Positions 11,014 through 26,000 of a DNA stretch of 64,000 bases are shown piece by piece; the first letter of the stretch is position 1; each line of letters starts with the position of its first letter. A program made the translations under genes and the position numbers. The DNA comes from Nelumbo lutea (taxonomy: Eukaryota > Streptophyta > Magnoliopsida > Proteales > Nelumbonaceae): contig JAKGHH010000003.1 in assembly GCA_022828595.1 (NCBI GenBank), forward strand, positions 56,099,759 through 56,163,758, in the 5' to 3' direction. A model generated the notes under the pieces. It saw only the letters and a list, made by a program, of their open reading frames with translations. It made no database searches and was not told the origin of the DNA.

Positions 11014-14000
11014 GTAGGACGTTTTTCCTCAAGCAGTTTCACATTATCGATGGAAAAAAGAATTCATCTTGTTGATGCATATTCTGGTTATTTAATCCTT
11101 GTTCATGAATTGGTTCTGTTTCAGTGAATATGGGTGCTTCATTTAGTTCACTTTCTGAAGCATCCATATTTCATACAGGAGAAAATGTTTTTACATTTAT
11201 TGTGAGTTCACAAATTTGCAAGTTTCTTTTTTCATTTTTTATCCACAAAATTGCGTAAGTGCATATTAGTTTGTATTAATAGGCAACAGATTGATTGGAT
11301 CGAATTAGATATACTATATCCAAATTTGATTCATTAACATTCGGATTCAAATCGAACTTATATCAGATTTGTATTGAATTCAGATTGGAATTGGATATTG
11401 AATAGCATTAGTGAACTAAACTAAGGTTGAACAAAATATTACATATTATTAAAAAACGAACTGAAATTGAACTGATATTGTATATCATGAATTAAATTAA
11501 TTGAAAATAACTTGTATGAAGCTTGAAGCTATGATGCAACTGCAACCTTGGAGCTTGTGGCCATTTAGTAGAAGTTTTCATTGGAAAGATTGGAGTTGAT
11601 TTGGGTAGGAGGTTGGAGACAGCTGTTGCAGGTTCAGCCGAAGAGTCGGTAACAGTAGTGAAGAGGCCTAGAGGAGTGAATAAATCCCAGGTTTTTTTGC
11701 ATTTAAAAGAGGGATTTGTTGGGGCTGGTCCCAGTAATAAATGCAAGAGAGTATTTAAGAGAAGAGGGTTAATGCGAGAGCCACAACCATTAAGAATTTT
11801 TCTGGGGTTTGCCGTGATAACCAAATCAGGTCTGAGGGACGTCCTTCAGGAGGGGAATTGGAGAGGAATGGAGCTGTGGAGGAAAGGGAGAGTTCAAGGA
11901 GTTGGGGAAAGAAGATGATTCAAGTTTACACTTCAGAGGGGGAGAAAGATGGTAAAGGGGGTTTAAGGATGTTGGTTGAGAGAGATGGAGATTGGCAAGG
12001 CTTTGGGTTTGTTTTTTTGGGGTGGTGAGGCTTTTGCCAGAAGGGCCTTTGAAGAGTTCGAGAGAAGGAAGAAGGAAGAGAGGTTGATGGAGCACATAAC
12101 AGGGGAAGGAGGGCAGGAGTTCATTGGAGGGCTAGATTGTAACCCCATAGGAATTTCATTGGCAGCCAAATTCAAAGTTTCGAGGCAGAGCTGCCAGTAC
12201 CAGAACTTGCAGCCAAGGAAGGTGGTCCAGAAAGTTTGGAGTTTTTATTTGTCCAAGTGTGGAAGATTTTTGCCAGATTGAAGATGCGATTATTTGGAAT
12301 CGGGCCCATTAAAGAAGTGAAGAAAATGAAGAAACTCACCAAGAGAAGTAGAGAGGATTGCATTAAAGATTCAGGAAAATCTGATTAATTGGATATCATT
12401 AAGGAAGTGAAGAAAACATAGAAACTGACCAATAGAAGTAGAGAGGATTGCATTCAAGATTCAGGAAAAGCTAAACTAATTGGGCATTGTTGTTGGGAGA
12501 TATTTTTGAGCTTTTGGCATGAAGGAAGGAAGGAGCCATGGAAAAGACCAGTGAGGATGTTGGAGGTAAGTTTGTGCAGATTGCTGCTGGGAGAAGACTA
12601 GTGAAAATTGAAGCAAACAGATCCCGTTCGAGAGCTTTAGGGTGAAAGGAAAACCAGCACTGAAGATTAGGGAGATGAAGAAGGCTATGGTGATTTTGAT
12701 AGGGGAAAAGGTTTCCAGCTGGTTCAAGGCCTTTGTGAGGAACCTATACAAAAGAATTGGAAGCTGGAACGCATGGGGTCTACAGAGGAAGGTGATAGGA
12801 GGAATGTGGCAGAGAGAAGAGAGAACACTAAGGGTAGATTTCTGGTACTGGTGGAATTTTTTGGAGGTAGGAAAAAACAAATGGTGTGTTTCCCTAAAGG
12901 AAAGCTGGTGACTGGATAGAAATGAGTGTCAAGCATTTTGAATGAATATGCTTGCTTGGTGGATGGATTGCAAGGTACCAAGAGATTTGTATGGAAAAAC
13001 AAGAGAAAAAATACAGGCTTGACAAAGATGGAGCAGTGGCCTCTCAAGAAGACTATTGGAGTGGTGACTGTGGGTCAAGCTACAAATAATGTTAGAATAG
13101 TTTGTCTTGCCTCCAAGAAGGAATGGGAAAAGAAGCTAATACTGGCATTCATAAAAAAAAAAGCTAATACTGGCTACCTTAGTACCACTGAGGGACTAGA
13201 AGAAGGTTGGTGAGGAGTTATTAAAAGAATTGAAGTGGAGCAGCACCATTATTCTTACTCCCTTTGAGGACTGTAAAGCCCTATTGGAGCTAGTAGTGTT
13301 GGAGGCTGGGATTGATGCTATTTGTGTTAAGCTGGCTTCAGGTACAGTAAGTGTTTCTAGGTGGTCTCCCACCTCTAATTTCCAAAAGTTCAGCATGGAA
13401 GACAGATTAATGGTTCGATTGCTAGGTCTCCCTTTTCATTTGTGGAGGCCAGAAGTGTTTTATTCAATTGCTTCCCTGTGCAAGGCTCACTCAGATGGCT
13501 TTTTTATGGAAGATCTGTGATCAAGGTTTAAAATGTTGATGTCGATGGAAATGTCGCTTACCAAAATATAGGACATATGTCGGAAATGTCGAGGGGAAAT
13601 ATTGTAAAAATTAGAGACATGGTGGAAATATTATGAAATATGTGGAAATATGCAAAGATATTTTGTAAAATGATAAAAGAAGCATTAATACATATTTCTA
13701 GACTATTATCTTATTCCCAACCATTATATAAAGCTAAGAAACTAAGATCAATAACAAATTAGTAAATGACGATTTACTGATTTATTATGCATTTTGATGT
13801 TTTTACAAGGTTATCTGATATTTTCTTTTCTTATTTTTAGTTCTGATTTATTATAAATTCTAATATATTTATTTCACACTAGTAAATAGAAATACATTTA
13901 TTCTGATTTTTTAAATATTAAAGTTATAATACATTTTGTTTTATTATTAATTTAATGAACTGATCCTCCTTTTTGTAGTATTAAGATTATGATAAATTCT

Positions 14001-17000
14001 GATTTCTTATAAAACTTAATGAATTTATTATGATTTTTAATACTAAATTTATAATAAATTATGATTTAGTATAAAATTTATTAAGTTTATTCTATTTTTT
14101 ATATTAAATGTAGAATGTGGTTTATTATAAAATTTAATAAACATTTTCTGATTTTAATAAATATTTTAAAAAGTACTAACTAGTTAATATTTTATTACTT
14201 GAAAAATATTTTATGTTTTATATTATAAAGTAATTAATTTATTCTTTTGTTTTTATATTTTGTGAATTCTTTTTTATAAATATTTTATTTGAAATATTAA
14301 ATAGAAATATTAATGGAATAATCTATATTAATTTAATATACTAATATATTATATTTTTAATGTACATTAGTTGACATTCTGTCAACATTAGTCAACATCT
14401 TGTCGACATAATAGGAAAAACTGTATTTTTTATCGGTTCAGTTTAAGTTGCCAGGCCATCATGATCATGAAATAAAAAAAGGAAATGCATTTAGGAAGAC
14501 AAAACCATAATAAAAGTTAATAAAGAAGGATTTTCAACAGGTGTTAAGAGAAATTGCAATAATACGTACTCAAACTGTTCGGGCTACAGGCTGACTTTCC
14601 ATAATTAATTCTTCCAGTCCAGTCCAGATTTCAAAGCATTGTCTTCCAGAGTTAAATACACCGGTTCTCTATTCTGTCGCTTCACTTCTTGGCTGGGCAT
14701 ATAAACCTTATTCTATATGGTCTTATAAGTTATAAGAACTCCTTTCTATGGTTTTAAATGATATTTTTTACAAATTTCTCTAGTGGCATGCCATCGTTTC
14801 AAATTTGTTATTTTGACTTTGAACTCTTATGGTGAAATGATACTAATACATAATTAGTTGGAGCTTCTTTAGTTGAGTTCACTGTGCCATCTGGTTGGCT
14901 TATATTTCGACACTGCCTCTTGTACTCACCATGACTCACATGTTAATTGTTGTCTGAAAAGCGTGAAAACTTCAAGGCTACAGCAAGTTCAATAGGTGTT
15001 CAATCACAGCTGAACGCACTTGCAGCAATAATTAAGATGGTTGATCCAAAGCTTCATCAACACCTTGGTATGCCTTTTTCTAACCTAATAGAAGCCAAAA
15101 TGAAATTCTTTTTTTTTTTTTTATCTTTTGCAACCAGTTGCAGCTTCATATTAGTTTTTAATGTTTCATCATCATCTGTTGGCCTAACTGTGGAAAAGCT
15201 TACTTGCCTGAGATTACAGAGAACACATATTCTCAAATTCTTGGGGAGTGTTCTGTTTTTTTTTTTTCATTTTTTTCTTTGATCAGATAAAGAATTTCAA
15301 TTCCTTGTTTTGCTAAACTTGGAGCATATCCTGTTGCGTTGAAATTGAGAAAAAAAACCCATCATAAGCTTAACTCTCTACACCCTGAAACATCCTTATA
15401 GTTGATAATAAAAAATGTGTCCAGAAATGATAGAAATACAACAAAAACATAAATCCTTGCAACACATTAAGGGATACCTTGAGTTTTGTGCTTAGTCTGC
15501 ATTAGAATCTGTCTGGCATATGTCTGACACACAAATTAAAATATTCGTGTTCTTGATATCATTTTATTATAACATTTTAGGGCCCATTTAAATACAGGAA
15601 ATCTGAGAAAATGAAATATGTGATGTTCCTGAAACCTTTTTGTTTTTAAAAAAGAAAGGATATGCATTTTTGAAATTGGCATCACCATAGTTTTCAAGGC
15701 GCCAAGGCGAGGCTGGGCATTAGGGGGGGGCGCCTTGTCACCTAGTCGCCTAGGCAATGGATTTTATATAAAGAACATAGACCTAGGTACCATAGCCATA
15801 TTTCCTTAATAACTATTCATAATTTTCATAAGAAAAGTATAGAGTTCATGTTAAAGTATAGAAAATGTGTTGATTAGACAAAATTTTAAGTTCTTCCTTA
15901 CTTATTGGTTCAGGTTTTAAAGTCTTTGAGGGTTCAATACAGCATTTAGCAATGTTTGTATTGATTAAATCCTAACAAATAAAAAAATAATAAAAACAAA
16001 TTAGTATATAAACATACAAAATGGATATTTTAGTTTAATAATGCCTATTTTATAATTATAATGTCAAAAAATAAAGAATAAAAAAGTATTTTATAATACA
16101 TAGTACAAAATTGCTTGACGATTAGGCGAGGCGAGCCTCAAAGGGCTCCTTGTCGCCTAGGGGTCGCCTTGACAACTATGGGCATCACAATTATTAAGGC
16201 TGCTTTGGAGATAGTCTAAAACTAGTGCCATCTAAATCCATGAAAATCCGAAGTGCAGTAAAAATAAAAGCTTGGAACATCAGCATTTGTGGATCAAAAG
16301 AGGTTCTTATAGTCATCCAATTCTTCTTTTATTTTCGTTTTCCATTTTGTAGTGATAAAACAAGTAGCTATAGAGAAATGATAAAGGAGTACACCCATAA
16401 AAATGAATCTTCAAGCTGATGCCAGTATCAGCCCCCCTATACACCCATCAAAATAAAAATGGGGTAATCTAGCAAGAGGTCCAATGGTGCATGTTATTTG
16501 CTGATGACATTATTTTAATTGATGAAACTTGTTCCAACTTCAATAAAAAAAATAGTGAAGAAAAGAATAGAAGAAAGAAGAGAATATATGAAGAGAAAGG
16601 GAAGGGAAAGAGAAGAAAAGAGGGAAGACTAGAAAGGAGAAATCTATTCACTTCTCCTTACTGTTGACCCAGGTTGTATTAACATTCTACTAAGGCTGAA
16701 ATGACTACAATACCCTTAGGAAAGTTACAACAGATATAAGAGAGAAAGAATAACATGAAAAAGACAATACTGCCCCTGTTAACTACTTCTAACAATTCGA
16801 ACACTCCCCCTCAAGCTGGAGCATATATATCATAAAGTTCCATCTTGTTACAATTATAGTCCATCCTTGAGCGACCCACACTTTTAGTAAAAATATCAGC
16901 TACTTGGTCTTCAAATTTAACATAGGGAGTAACAATCTTTCCACTTGTCTCTCTCTCTCTCTCACGAAATGGCAATCAACTTCAATGTGTTTAGTCCTTT

Positions 17001-20000
17001 CATGAAACACTGGATTAGAGGCAATATGTGTTGCAGCTTGGTTGTCACAAAACAATTTAATGGGTTGACAAATTGTGATATTCATCTCTCGAAGAAGATG
17101 CTTCAACCAGACTAGCTCACAGGTATGGGCCATTGCCCTATATTCAGCTCAATGTTTTAAAAGGCGTGGGAGACATACGCTTGGAGACGCGCCTCCAGGC
17201 GAGGCGCTCTCAAAACGCCATGAGGCGTATGCTAGAGGCGCTGACACCTCTGAGGTGTACTCCTCAGGTGCAAGAGGCGTACGCCTCATGTGCCTTTTTC
17301 ATGAGGCATGCTAGAGGTGTATGCCTCATGCACATCTTATATAAAAAGACAGAAAAAAAAAGGAAAGGAAAGGAAAAGAAAGGAAAAGAAAAGAAAGGGA
17401 AGGGAAAGAGCCCCCCCCCCCTTCAACTAATGTTATGCATCTTTATTCTTCTTAATATAAAACATTTTTATTAAAAATAAAGAAAAAATGAGATCCCCCA
17501 TTTCTCTTCATCCTCCTAACCCCCCTCTTCTTAAGGAGGCTAACGCCTCCTTGTGTTTGGGAGGCTTACGCTTCTTGCGTTTTGAACTACGCCTCACGCT
17601 TCTAGGTAGTGGAACGCCTTGTGTCACGCCTCCGCATTTTAAAACATTGATTTAGCTTCAATGCTACTTCTAGCAACTACGTTATGCTTCTTGCTCTTCC
17701 AAGTAACGAGATTTCCACACAAAAAAGTACAATAACCTATAGTAGACTTCCTGCCCATTGGTGACTCTGCCCAATCTGCATCTGAGTATCCTACCAGAGA
17801 CATATCTCCCCCTTTCTTATACAAAAGCCCTCAACCAGGAGCACCCTTTAGATACTTCAGCATCCTCATAACATCATCCCAATGAGTAGCTGTTGGATTC
17901 TACATGAATTGACTGAGGACTCCAACACTAAAGGAGATGTCAGGCCTAGTGATGGTAAGGTAGATCAACTTGCCTACTAGTCTCTAATACCTTGTAGGGT
18001 CTTCTAATGGCTCCCCCTGACTATCAGTATCAGTCATCTTTACATTGGGAGTTTCAACTGGCTTGGATCCTAACAACTCAGTTTCATCTAACATATCTAA
18101 AACATACTTTCTTTGGGACAAAGAGATTCCCCACTTCAATTGAGCTATCTTAATTAAGTACTTCAAGGTTCCTAGATCTTTAGTTTGAAAGTGTTGCTGT
18201 AGGAATTGTTTCAACTCATCAATTCTATGTGTATCATTGCCAATGAGAACAATATCATCAACATACACTACTAGAATGATCTTCCCAGATGATGAGTCTC
18301 TACAAAGCACAAAGTGATCAACACTGCATTGCTTCAGGCCAAAATCTTGCACCATACTACTAAAACGACTGAACCATGTCCATGGTAATTGCTTCAGCCC
18401 ATAGATAGCCTTCTTCAATTGACACACCTTTCCTGACTCCCCCTGAGCAACACACCCAGGAGGTTGCTCCATATATACCTCCTCTTGAAGATCACCATGG
18501 AGTAACACATTTTTTAAATCAAGTTGAAATAGGGGCCAACCAAAGTGGACAGCTAAATAAATGAGCACTCGCACAGAACCTATTTTAGCCACAAGAGAGA
18601 AGGTTTCTGAATAGTCCACACCATAGGTTTGAGTATACCCCTTTATAATAAGTCGAGCTTTGAACCGCTCAATACTGCCATCTTGACGGTGTTTAACTGT
18701 ATATACCCATCGACAACCAATGACCTGCTTCCCAAGTAGTAATGAAGTGAGATCCCAAGTATTATTGGACTGAAGAGCATGAAATTCTTTATCCATCGCC
18801 TTCTTCCAGTTAGGAGATGAGAGGGCTTCCTGTAGAGAACACAGTAGAGAAATAGAGGATAGAAGGGAAATGAAACGTTGATGTGGAGACAAGTGAGCCA
18901 AGGACATACCGAGAAAGGGGTGATCTATGCAAGTACGCTTACCTTTATGAAGGGAAAAAAGGAAGATCAAGATCTGAGGATGGTGGATTTGTCAATGGCA
19001 AAGATTTTGGTGGCATGTCAAAAGCTGGAGTTGGATCACCTACTGGCAACAATTCTGGTTGTTTATCACGTCTAGAGTACACTGTGAATAGATATGGTTG
19101 AATAGGCTCCTCCATAGTAGGCAAGAGAAGGTTCACGTCAAGAGAAATAGGGTAAACTCTCAAAGAAGGTAAAATCCGTAGCAACAATCAAGTTTATGAT
19201 GGCTTGGACCCAATTTGTGAATAAAACACACAACCAAACACACGAGGAGGAAGAGAGAAAGGCGAGGTGGAAGGAAATTTCAATCACATGGCAATTTTTT
19301 CTCTCAACCACACCATTTTGTTGAGGAGTGTGTGAACGTGAGGACTGATGTATAATACCATGAGAGTCAAAATAAGACCGAAAATTATTATGAAAGTATT
19401 CATTGGCATTATCTGAACGAAACCCTTTAATGCATACACCAAATTGATTCCTTATCTCAACATGAAAAGATAGAAAAATAGAGAACATTTTTGAATGATC
19501 ATTAAGTAAATCCATGTCGTTCTTGAATAGTCATCAATAAATGTTACAAAATATCTAAATCCATTATAAGATGATACACGACTAGGACCCCAAACATCTA
19601 AGTGGACTAAAGCAAAAGGAATCAGGACTCTCTTATCATCCCTAGGAACAAAAGACACTCTATGATGTTTACTCAACTGACATGACTCACAATCTAGCTG
19701 AGTTACAGACTCCAAGGTTGGGACTTGCTTTTTTAGAACACACAGAGAAGAATGACCAAGACGACAATGCCACTGATGTGGTGTAAGAGAGGAATGAAGA
19801 GCCTTCTGAGGGCCATGATCATCCAAGTAGTACAACCCTCCAACTTCACGACTTCCACCAATCGTCTTCCCTGTCTTGAGATCCTGAAAGACACAATATG
19901 AAGGATAAAATGTTATTGAACAATGACAGGTTTGAGTAAGCTTACTTATAGACAAGAGACTAAAGGGAAACCTGGGAACATAAAAAACCAAGCGTAAACT

Positions 20001-23000
20001 AAGGTCAGAACCAAGAGACACATTATTGGTACCAATAATAGCAGAAGAAGAATCATTAGTTAAGGTAATGGTTTGAGAGGTAGAAGGTGGTGACAAGGAT
20101 ACAAACATATCTAAGGAGCTAATCATGTGGTCTGAAGCTCCAGAATCAATTGTCCAAGGTGAAGGTGAAGAACTAGAAGCAAGACAAGCAATACCTGACA
20201 TCACAAGTGTAGTAGTGGCAGAACTAGAAGAGGCAGATTGGCGAAGCTTTTTATACTCCTCAAGTGAGATAGAGATTGTGTGTTTATCCTTACCAACATT
20301 GGAAGTAGGAGCATCTTTAGTCACACTAAGACTCCCAAAATCGCCTTCAACCATTGCTTTGTTAGCCTGGGAAGATGGAGGGCCATGAAGATCATAACAA
20401 AAGTTGACTATGTGACCTTCTCGTCCACAATGTGAGCACTCACGGGCTGAACCACGGCCGCTACCACTACGACCACCACCACCACTTGCACCACCAAACT
20501 CTCTACCACCTCCTTGTGCACCTCTTGGTCCATGGCCAAAACCCCTCACATTTCCTCCACCTCTACCACGCATATGTCTAATAGGAAAACATCCTCTGGA
20601 AGCCACCACAGCTGATCTCTCTGAATGTGGGGGATGATCACTATGTGGATTTGAGGCTCTCCTTATGCAAGAGAATACCTCAGACAAGGATGGGAGATCA
20701 CTGGTCCCTAAGATTTGGGCCCGCACTGGTTCAAATTCAAAACTCAACCCAAATAAAAATCTTGCTACATCTAGATGTTCTCGTTGTTATTGTTGAGTCT
20801 TCAAAATAGTCTTGGTACAATTGGTAAATTCTTGTGACATTGTCTTGTCCAGAGTACAATTGCTTGGCATGGTCCTAAATCTCCTTGGCCATGTCTAGAA
20901 AGAAGGTTTACACTAATGTGATTCTCCATACTATTTTCAAAGTGATGTCATAATTTGGGCATTCTCTTGTACCTATTCATTGTACCCTTTTGATTCACTT
21001 TTCAATGGACCCTCCTTGATGTACTTGAACTTGGCCCATGGGATATAATTAGTACCATTGAATTTCACCGTAGTTAATTGAGAAGTCATGAAATATGATT
21101 GCACAACTACTATAGGTTTAGTGCTACCTTTTGATGAAGCCATGAGTGAGAGAAGATCACTGATTTGTCACCTAGGAAAACTGTCAAAAGGCTGGTATGC
21201 AACTACTGTAACACACCTTTTTCTTTAGGAAAAACACCAAGAATCATTAGCCCTTTACTTTAGAAACACTTGGGAAAGGTTGCATACTTATCACAAGGTG
21301 TCACCACAACACAAACCACTACAAAATCACCACACATTGAGGAGCACCTACCTCACAACTCGAAACATCACAAAGCTGCCCTCTTCGAACTGCCAAATAG
21401 AGGACTTTTAGAAAAACCCCAGCAACTCACACAATACTGCAACTTTAGGCATTAAAGCCTCTTTTCCAAGTGGGCGATCAGTCCTCTTAAGTCCTTTTCC
21501 TTTCCAACAAAGAATAGAGAATATTCTCTATTCCTATGGCACAAAAAGTTGAGTGAACAGTGCCGAGAACAGTACAGTCGACCTCAAGGCTCTGATACCA
21601 TGTTCCAATTTTAATAAAGAAAAGGTGAAGAAAAGAATAGAAGAAAGAAAGAGAAGAAAATAGGAAGAGAGAGGGAAGGGAAAGAGAAGAAAAGGAGATG
21701 AGAAGAAGGAAGGCTAGAAAGGAGAAATCTGTTCACTTCTCCTTACTGTCGACCCGGGTTGTATTAGCATTCTACTAAGGCTGAAATGACTACAATACCC
21801 TTAGGAAAGTTGCAGCAGATGTAAGAGAAAGAATAACATGAAAAAGACAATACTGCCCCTGTTAACCACTTCTAACAATTCTAACAAAACTAATGAATGA
21901 TCAAATGAAAATTTAATCTTTTGGACAAATGCCTTAGAAACAAGAGCCTTTAAAGTAAATAGGACTAAAACAGAATATATGATATATAAATTTACTAATA
22001 TAGGAGTGCAAATCACAGTATACTTAGGATTGGAGACCAAGAGAAACTCAATATGACCTTTTTTCGGTACCTTGATTCAATAATTCATAGCATGGGAGAG
22101 ATCGAGAAGGATGTTGCCCATAAATAGGATGGAAAAAATGTATGGGTGCATCCAGTTTGATGTGATAGGAGAATACCACTTAGATTAAAAAGAAAATTCT
22201 ATAAAACAATTGTAAGGCCAACTATGCTGAATGGAGCAGAGTGTTAGGCAATTATGAAACATGTCCAAAAAATGAGTATCGTAGAAATGAGTATGCTGAG
22301 ATGGATCAGTGGAAAAAAACTAGAAAGAATATGATACAAAGGAATTTAGTATTAGCTTCAGTAGGCAATAAACAGGAAAGTAGACTTAGATGGTTTGGTC
22401 ATGTACGTAGAACATCAACAGCACCTATAAGAAGTAATTTGTTTCAAGTTGAAGGGGCTAGAAGGGCTATGGGTAGACCAAAATGGACATGAGTAATAGT
22501 AATGATTTAAGTGTCAATAATTTAATGATGGATAGGGCAATAAACAGAGTGGAATGGTGAAATAGGATTCATCTAGCCACCCCATATAGTTGGTATAAGG
22601 CTTGGATGATGATAGTGGTGGTGATGAACTTATGATGATGTAATCTAGCAGGTTAGAAGCCCAGTATTGTCACTCTTTAGAGCCCCTCTAGCTAGGGAGT
22701 CAGCTCAATTGTTGGCTGATCTCCTAATCCAAGGGAATGGGATGTTCCCTTTGGAAGCAAATGGTCTAGCATCTCTGATACAATGGCCCAGTGTCCCCCA
22801 TCTCTCCACAGTCTAATCACTACCTGAGAGGCTGAGAGCACCCCTTCATCTCCAATTTAGAATAACCTAGGGCATACATTAATCTATGATCCTCAATAAA
22901 GACCATAGTTTTAAAAGGCTAAAGAAGCGAGACGTGAGGCATACACCTCAAGACGAAGCGGCCGGAAAAAGCCTTGCCTCAATAGCCTTGGTCTTCATCT

Positions 23001-26000
23001 CCAAAGCTTAAGCTTTGGACTAGCCAAGGCACATGCCTTCCACCTTGTGCCTTGTAACTTACAAGGCAGGTGCCTTAACCAGTTGCCACTGCAAAATAGA
23101 AAATGAATAATCAGGGAAAGGTGACAAGCAAGAAAAATAAAAAATGAATGGAATTCGGAAAGGCATTTTTTGAGAAGCTACAATCGAAGAGAGAAATCAT
23201 GATTCATAAGAACAAAAATGTTTTTTTTTTTTTTTTTTGATAACAGAGAACAAACATTTGTTCTTCATGAATGACCAGCGAAGATATCTCTGGTCTTCTT
23301 CTTCATGCTCCGTCTATTGGAAATTCACCCATAGAATTGACCAAAAGAGAGACTGAGACCAAACTTTGTACCGGAAAAATTTGACTAAATACACAAATAT
23401 GGACATTTTAGTCAAGAAAAGTTCCACACCCTCATTCATACTTTTTATGATAGTATATATTTTTGTTAGATTAAACTATTGTGTTAAGCTTGAAACAGTA
23501 CTTCCAAAATTTTCAGACCAATTGTACTTTTATGAAATTTTTTTAGGCATGGATGAAAAATTGACAGTTAAGTATTTCTATAATGTGAGGCCCCATGCAA
23601 TGCACGGGAGAAGATGTCAGAGTACCAAGGAAGTTTAAAACTAAATTAAAAGAAATTTTCTGTTAGTTATTGTTTGCATAATAAAAAATAAAAATAAAAA
23701 AAAATTGAATGTTTTAATAATTATTTTTTAATAATAGAAATCTATATTTATTTACTATTAAGTGAAGTAAAAAGGATTTACCAATTAAATACCAACTTAG
23801 AAAATAAATTATGCTAAAAAATAAATTTCTGTTATTTAATTACTGTGGGGACTAAAATAAGAAAAAATTAAACAGTAAAAATAGGAAATTTTCTACTAAA
23901 TCAATACCAAATTAACAAAAAAAAACTATACTAAAATTATTTTTTAATCAATTACTGTTAACACTAATTAACAAAAAAAAATTAAACAGTTAAAACAGGA
24001 AAGTTCTACTAAATTAACACCAAATTAAAAAATATATATACTAACAATTAAGTATCTGTTTATTAATTATTCTCGAAACTAATGAAGAAAAAAAAATCTT
24101 TTGAAAATTGAATTTCTGTTAACTAAGTTTCATATTAATTGCTGTTAATTACTGTTTGCAACTAACAGAAAATTTTGATACATAAACCCAATAAAAACTT
24201 GGTGCTCAATTTGACAACTAAGGTTCATATTAATTGCTGTTAATTACTGTTTGCAACTAACAGAAAATTTGAATATTTTAATGATTATTGATTAATTTAT
24301 TCTTAATGTATATTTACTATTAATACAATAATTAACAAAAATTTGATACATAAACCCAATAAAAACTTGGCTCTCAATTAGACAACAAAGTGACTCCATG
24401 GCTCTTTTTTTTATGGTAATGATTATGTGTATGCCTCATTTATAGAATTTAAGGATGTTCCCAGATCACCTGGCCCATTGATGCCCATTTTAAAAGTTAG
24501 AAGGAAGCCAAGGATACCAAAGTTATTAGACCCAATCAGTGGTTGGTGACTACTTATACAGCAAATAAACGTCAAAGACTCTTGGTGGGACCTTTCTACA
24601 ATACATAATCGTACAATATGGGTCAAAACTGGGTCATTCAATTAAGAAATAGTAGTTTTCAAAAATGGGTCTCATTTGATTCATTTTAAATCATCTTCTT
24701 TGCCCATAACCTATATATGGGTTTTTTGCAACCCTATTTTCTAAAACATAATAGAACTAACCTTTTGAGTCAGTATTTGTGCAACAGTGCTTCTGAAACA
24801 TATCCTGGTCATCATTTTAAAATGAAAACCAGCATGTGAATGACCAAAAAACATGTTTTTGCATTTATTATTTGCTTGATTAAAAGTAACAAAAATGGTT
24901 TCTGAACTTACAGTTTTTGTAGTGAAAAGAGAGCTGAAAATGTAAATCAAAACCTATGTTTCTTACCACAGTTTCTTTGGTATAAGAGAATCCAATCCAA
25001 AACAATGGTAGAAACAAACGATAACCAATCCAAAGTAGGGGAATAAAGATGTCTCCTTTTTGGATAGTCTACCTCTGTCACTTTCCATATAAGGGAATTC
25101 AGTATAATGATCCAAAATGGGGGAGGAATCTCTGCATCCATATTTTCACAGAATCTCAGTTTTAGCAAGTTCCCTTCTGTATCAGGATTTCAAACCTTTG
25201 TGATAAAGGATGACATCGCTAATTAGAGATGGTTGAGAGCCCTGATTACTTGGCTTAATGGGAGGGTTGAATAGAGGAAAGGGAAAAAGGAGAGAGAGTT
25301 AAGGAGGAAGGAGGATAGGGTGAAGGGAGGAATGAGAGAACATTAAAAGAGAAAGCGAGGAAGGGGGAATGAATGAAAGTGTTGAGCAAGAGCGAGAGCA
25401 AGTGAGAGACAAGAGGAGAGAAGAGAGGGAGAGAGGAGAGGAGTTCCGAGAGGACTTAAAGCCCCTATTGAATTTGGGGGGCGAAAGAATGAGCTATTAT
25501 TATTTATACTAGTACAGCCGAACATTGTAATCAAAGAGGAAATTACAACAGTACCCTTATGGTACTAAACCTGAATACATAAACATAAACAATACATAAA
25601 CATAAACAACTGACAACACTCCCCCTCAAGTTGGAGCATAGATATCAATCATGCCCAACTTGTCACAAAGATCATGATGTCTGGAAAGGTTTAAACCCTT
25701 TGTAAAGATGTCTGCAAGCTGGTTCTCAGAAGTGACATAGGGGGTACACACTTTGCCTGTGATAACTCTCTCTGATAAAATGCTTGTCAACTTCGATGTG
25801 TTTTGTTCTATCATGTAGCACTAGATTGGCAGCAATGCTTATAGCTGCTTTGTTATCACAAAATAGAGTTATCGGTTTGGTCACTGGGAAACCCAACTCC
25901 CCCAACAAATTCTTTATCCACATGCCTTCAGCAACCCCGTGGGCCATAGCACGATATTCAGCTTCAACACTGGATCTAGCTACCACATTTTGCTTTTTAC

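Larger units (their letters stand above)
16530..21886 (-). mobile_element. Copia element F, complete, old, carrying a MITE
   Basis: A minus-strand copia bounded by LTRs at 16530-16803 and 21601-21886, with TSD aaact at 16525-16529 and 21887-21891. The primer-binding site (gctctgatacca, 21589-21600) adjoins the right LTR, and the polypurine tract (ctccccctcaag on the plus strand, from 16804) adjoins the left. The LTRs differ at roughly twenty or more positions plus indels, so it is clearly older than elements C and D. It is inserted in the LINE remnant and later received a hAT-like MITE at 17150-17649. Confidence 0.9.
16440..22640 (+). pseudogene. LINE reverse-transcriptase remnant split by copia F
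   Basis: The reverse transcriptase catalytic motif [14 protein letters not shown] is encoded at 16488-16529 and continues after copia F at 21892 with [20 protein letters not shown]. The 3' part near 22375-22490 encodes [10 protein letters not shown] and GRPKWT, hallmarks of a common plant non-LTR retrotransposon C-terminus. Stops and frameshifts are frequent. The 5' part before about 16440 is missing, as is usual for 5'-truncated LINE copies. Removing copia F and one aaact copy restores the local frame across the junction. Confidence 0.8.

Noticed and set aside
13521..14440. Possible TIR element with gtcgat/atcgac-like motifs
   Set aside because: Neither inverted ends nor a duplication could be fixed, so it is described only as AT-rich intron.
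20125..20388. Plus-strand frame opposite copia F gag
   Set aside because: Antisense to the zinc knuckle and protease of copia F.
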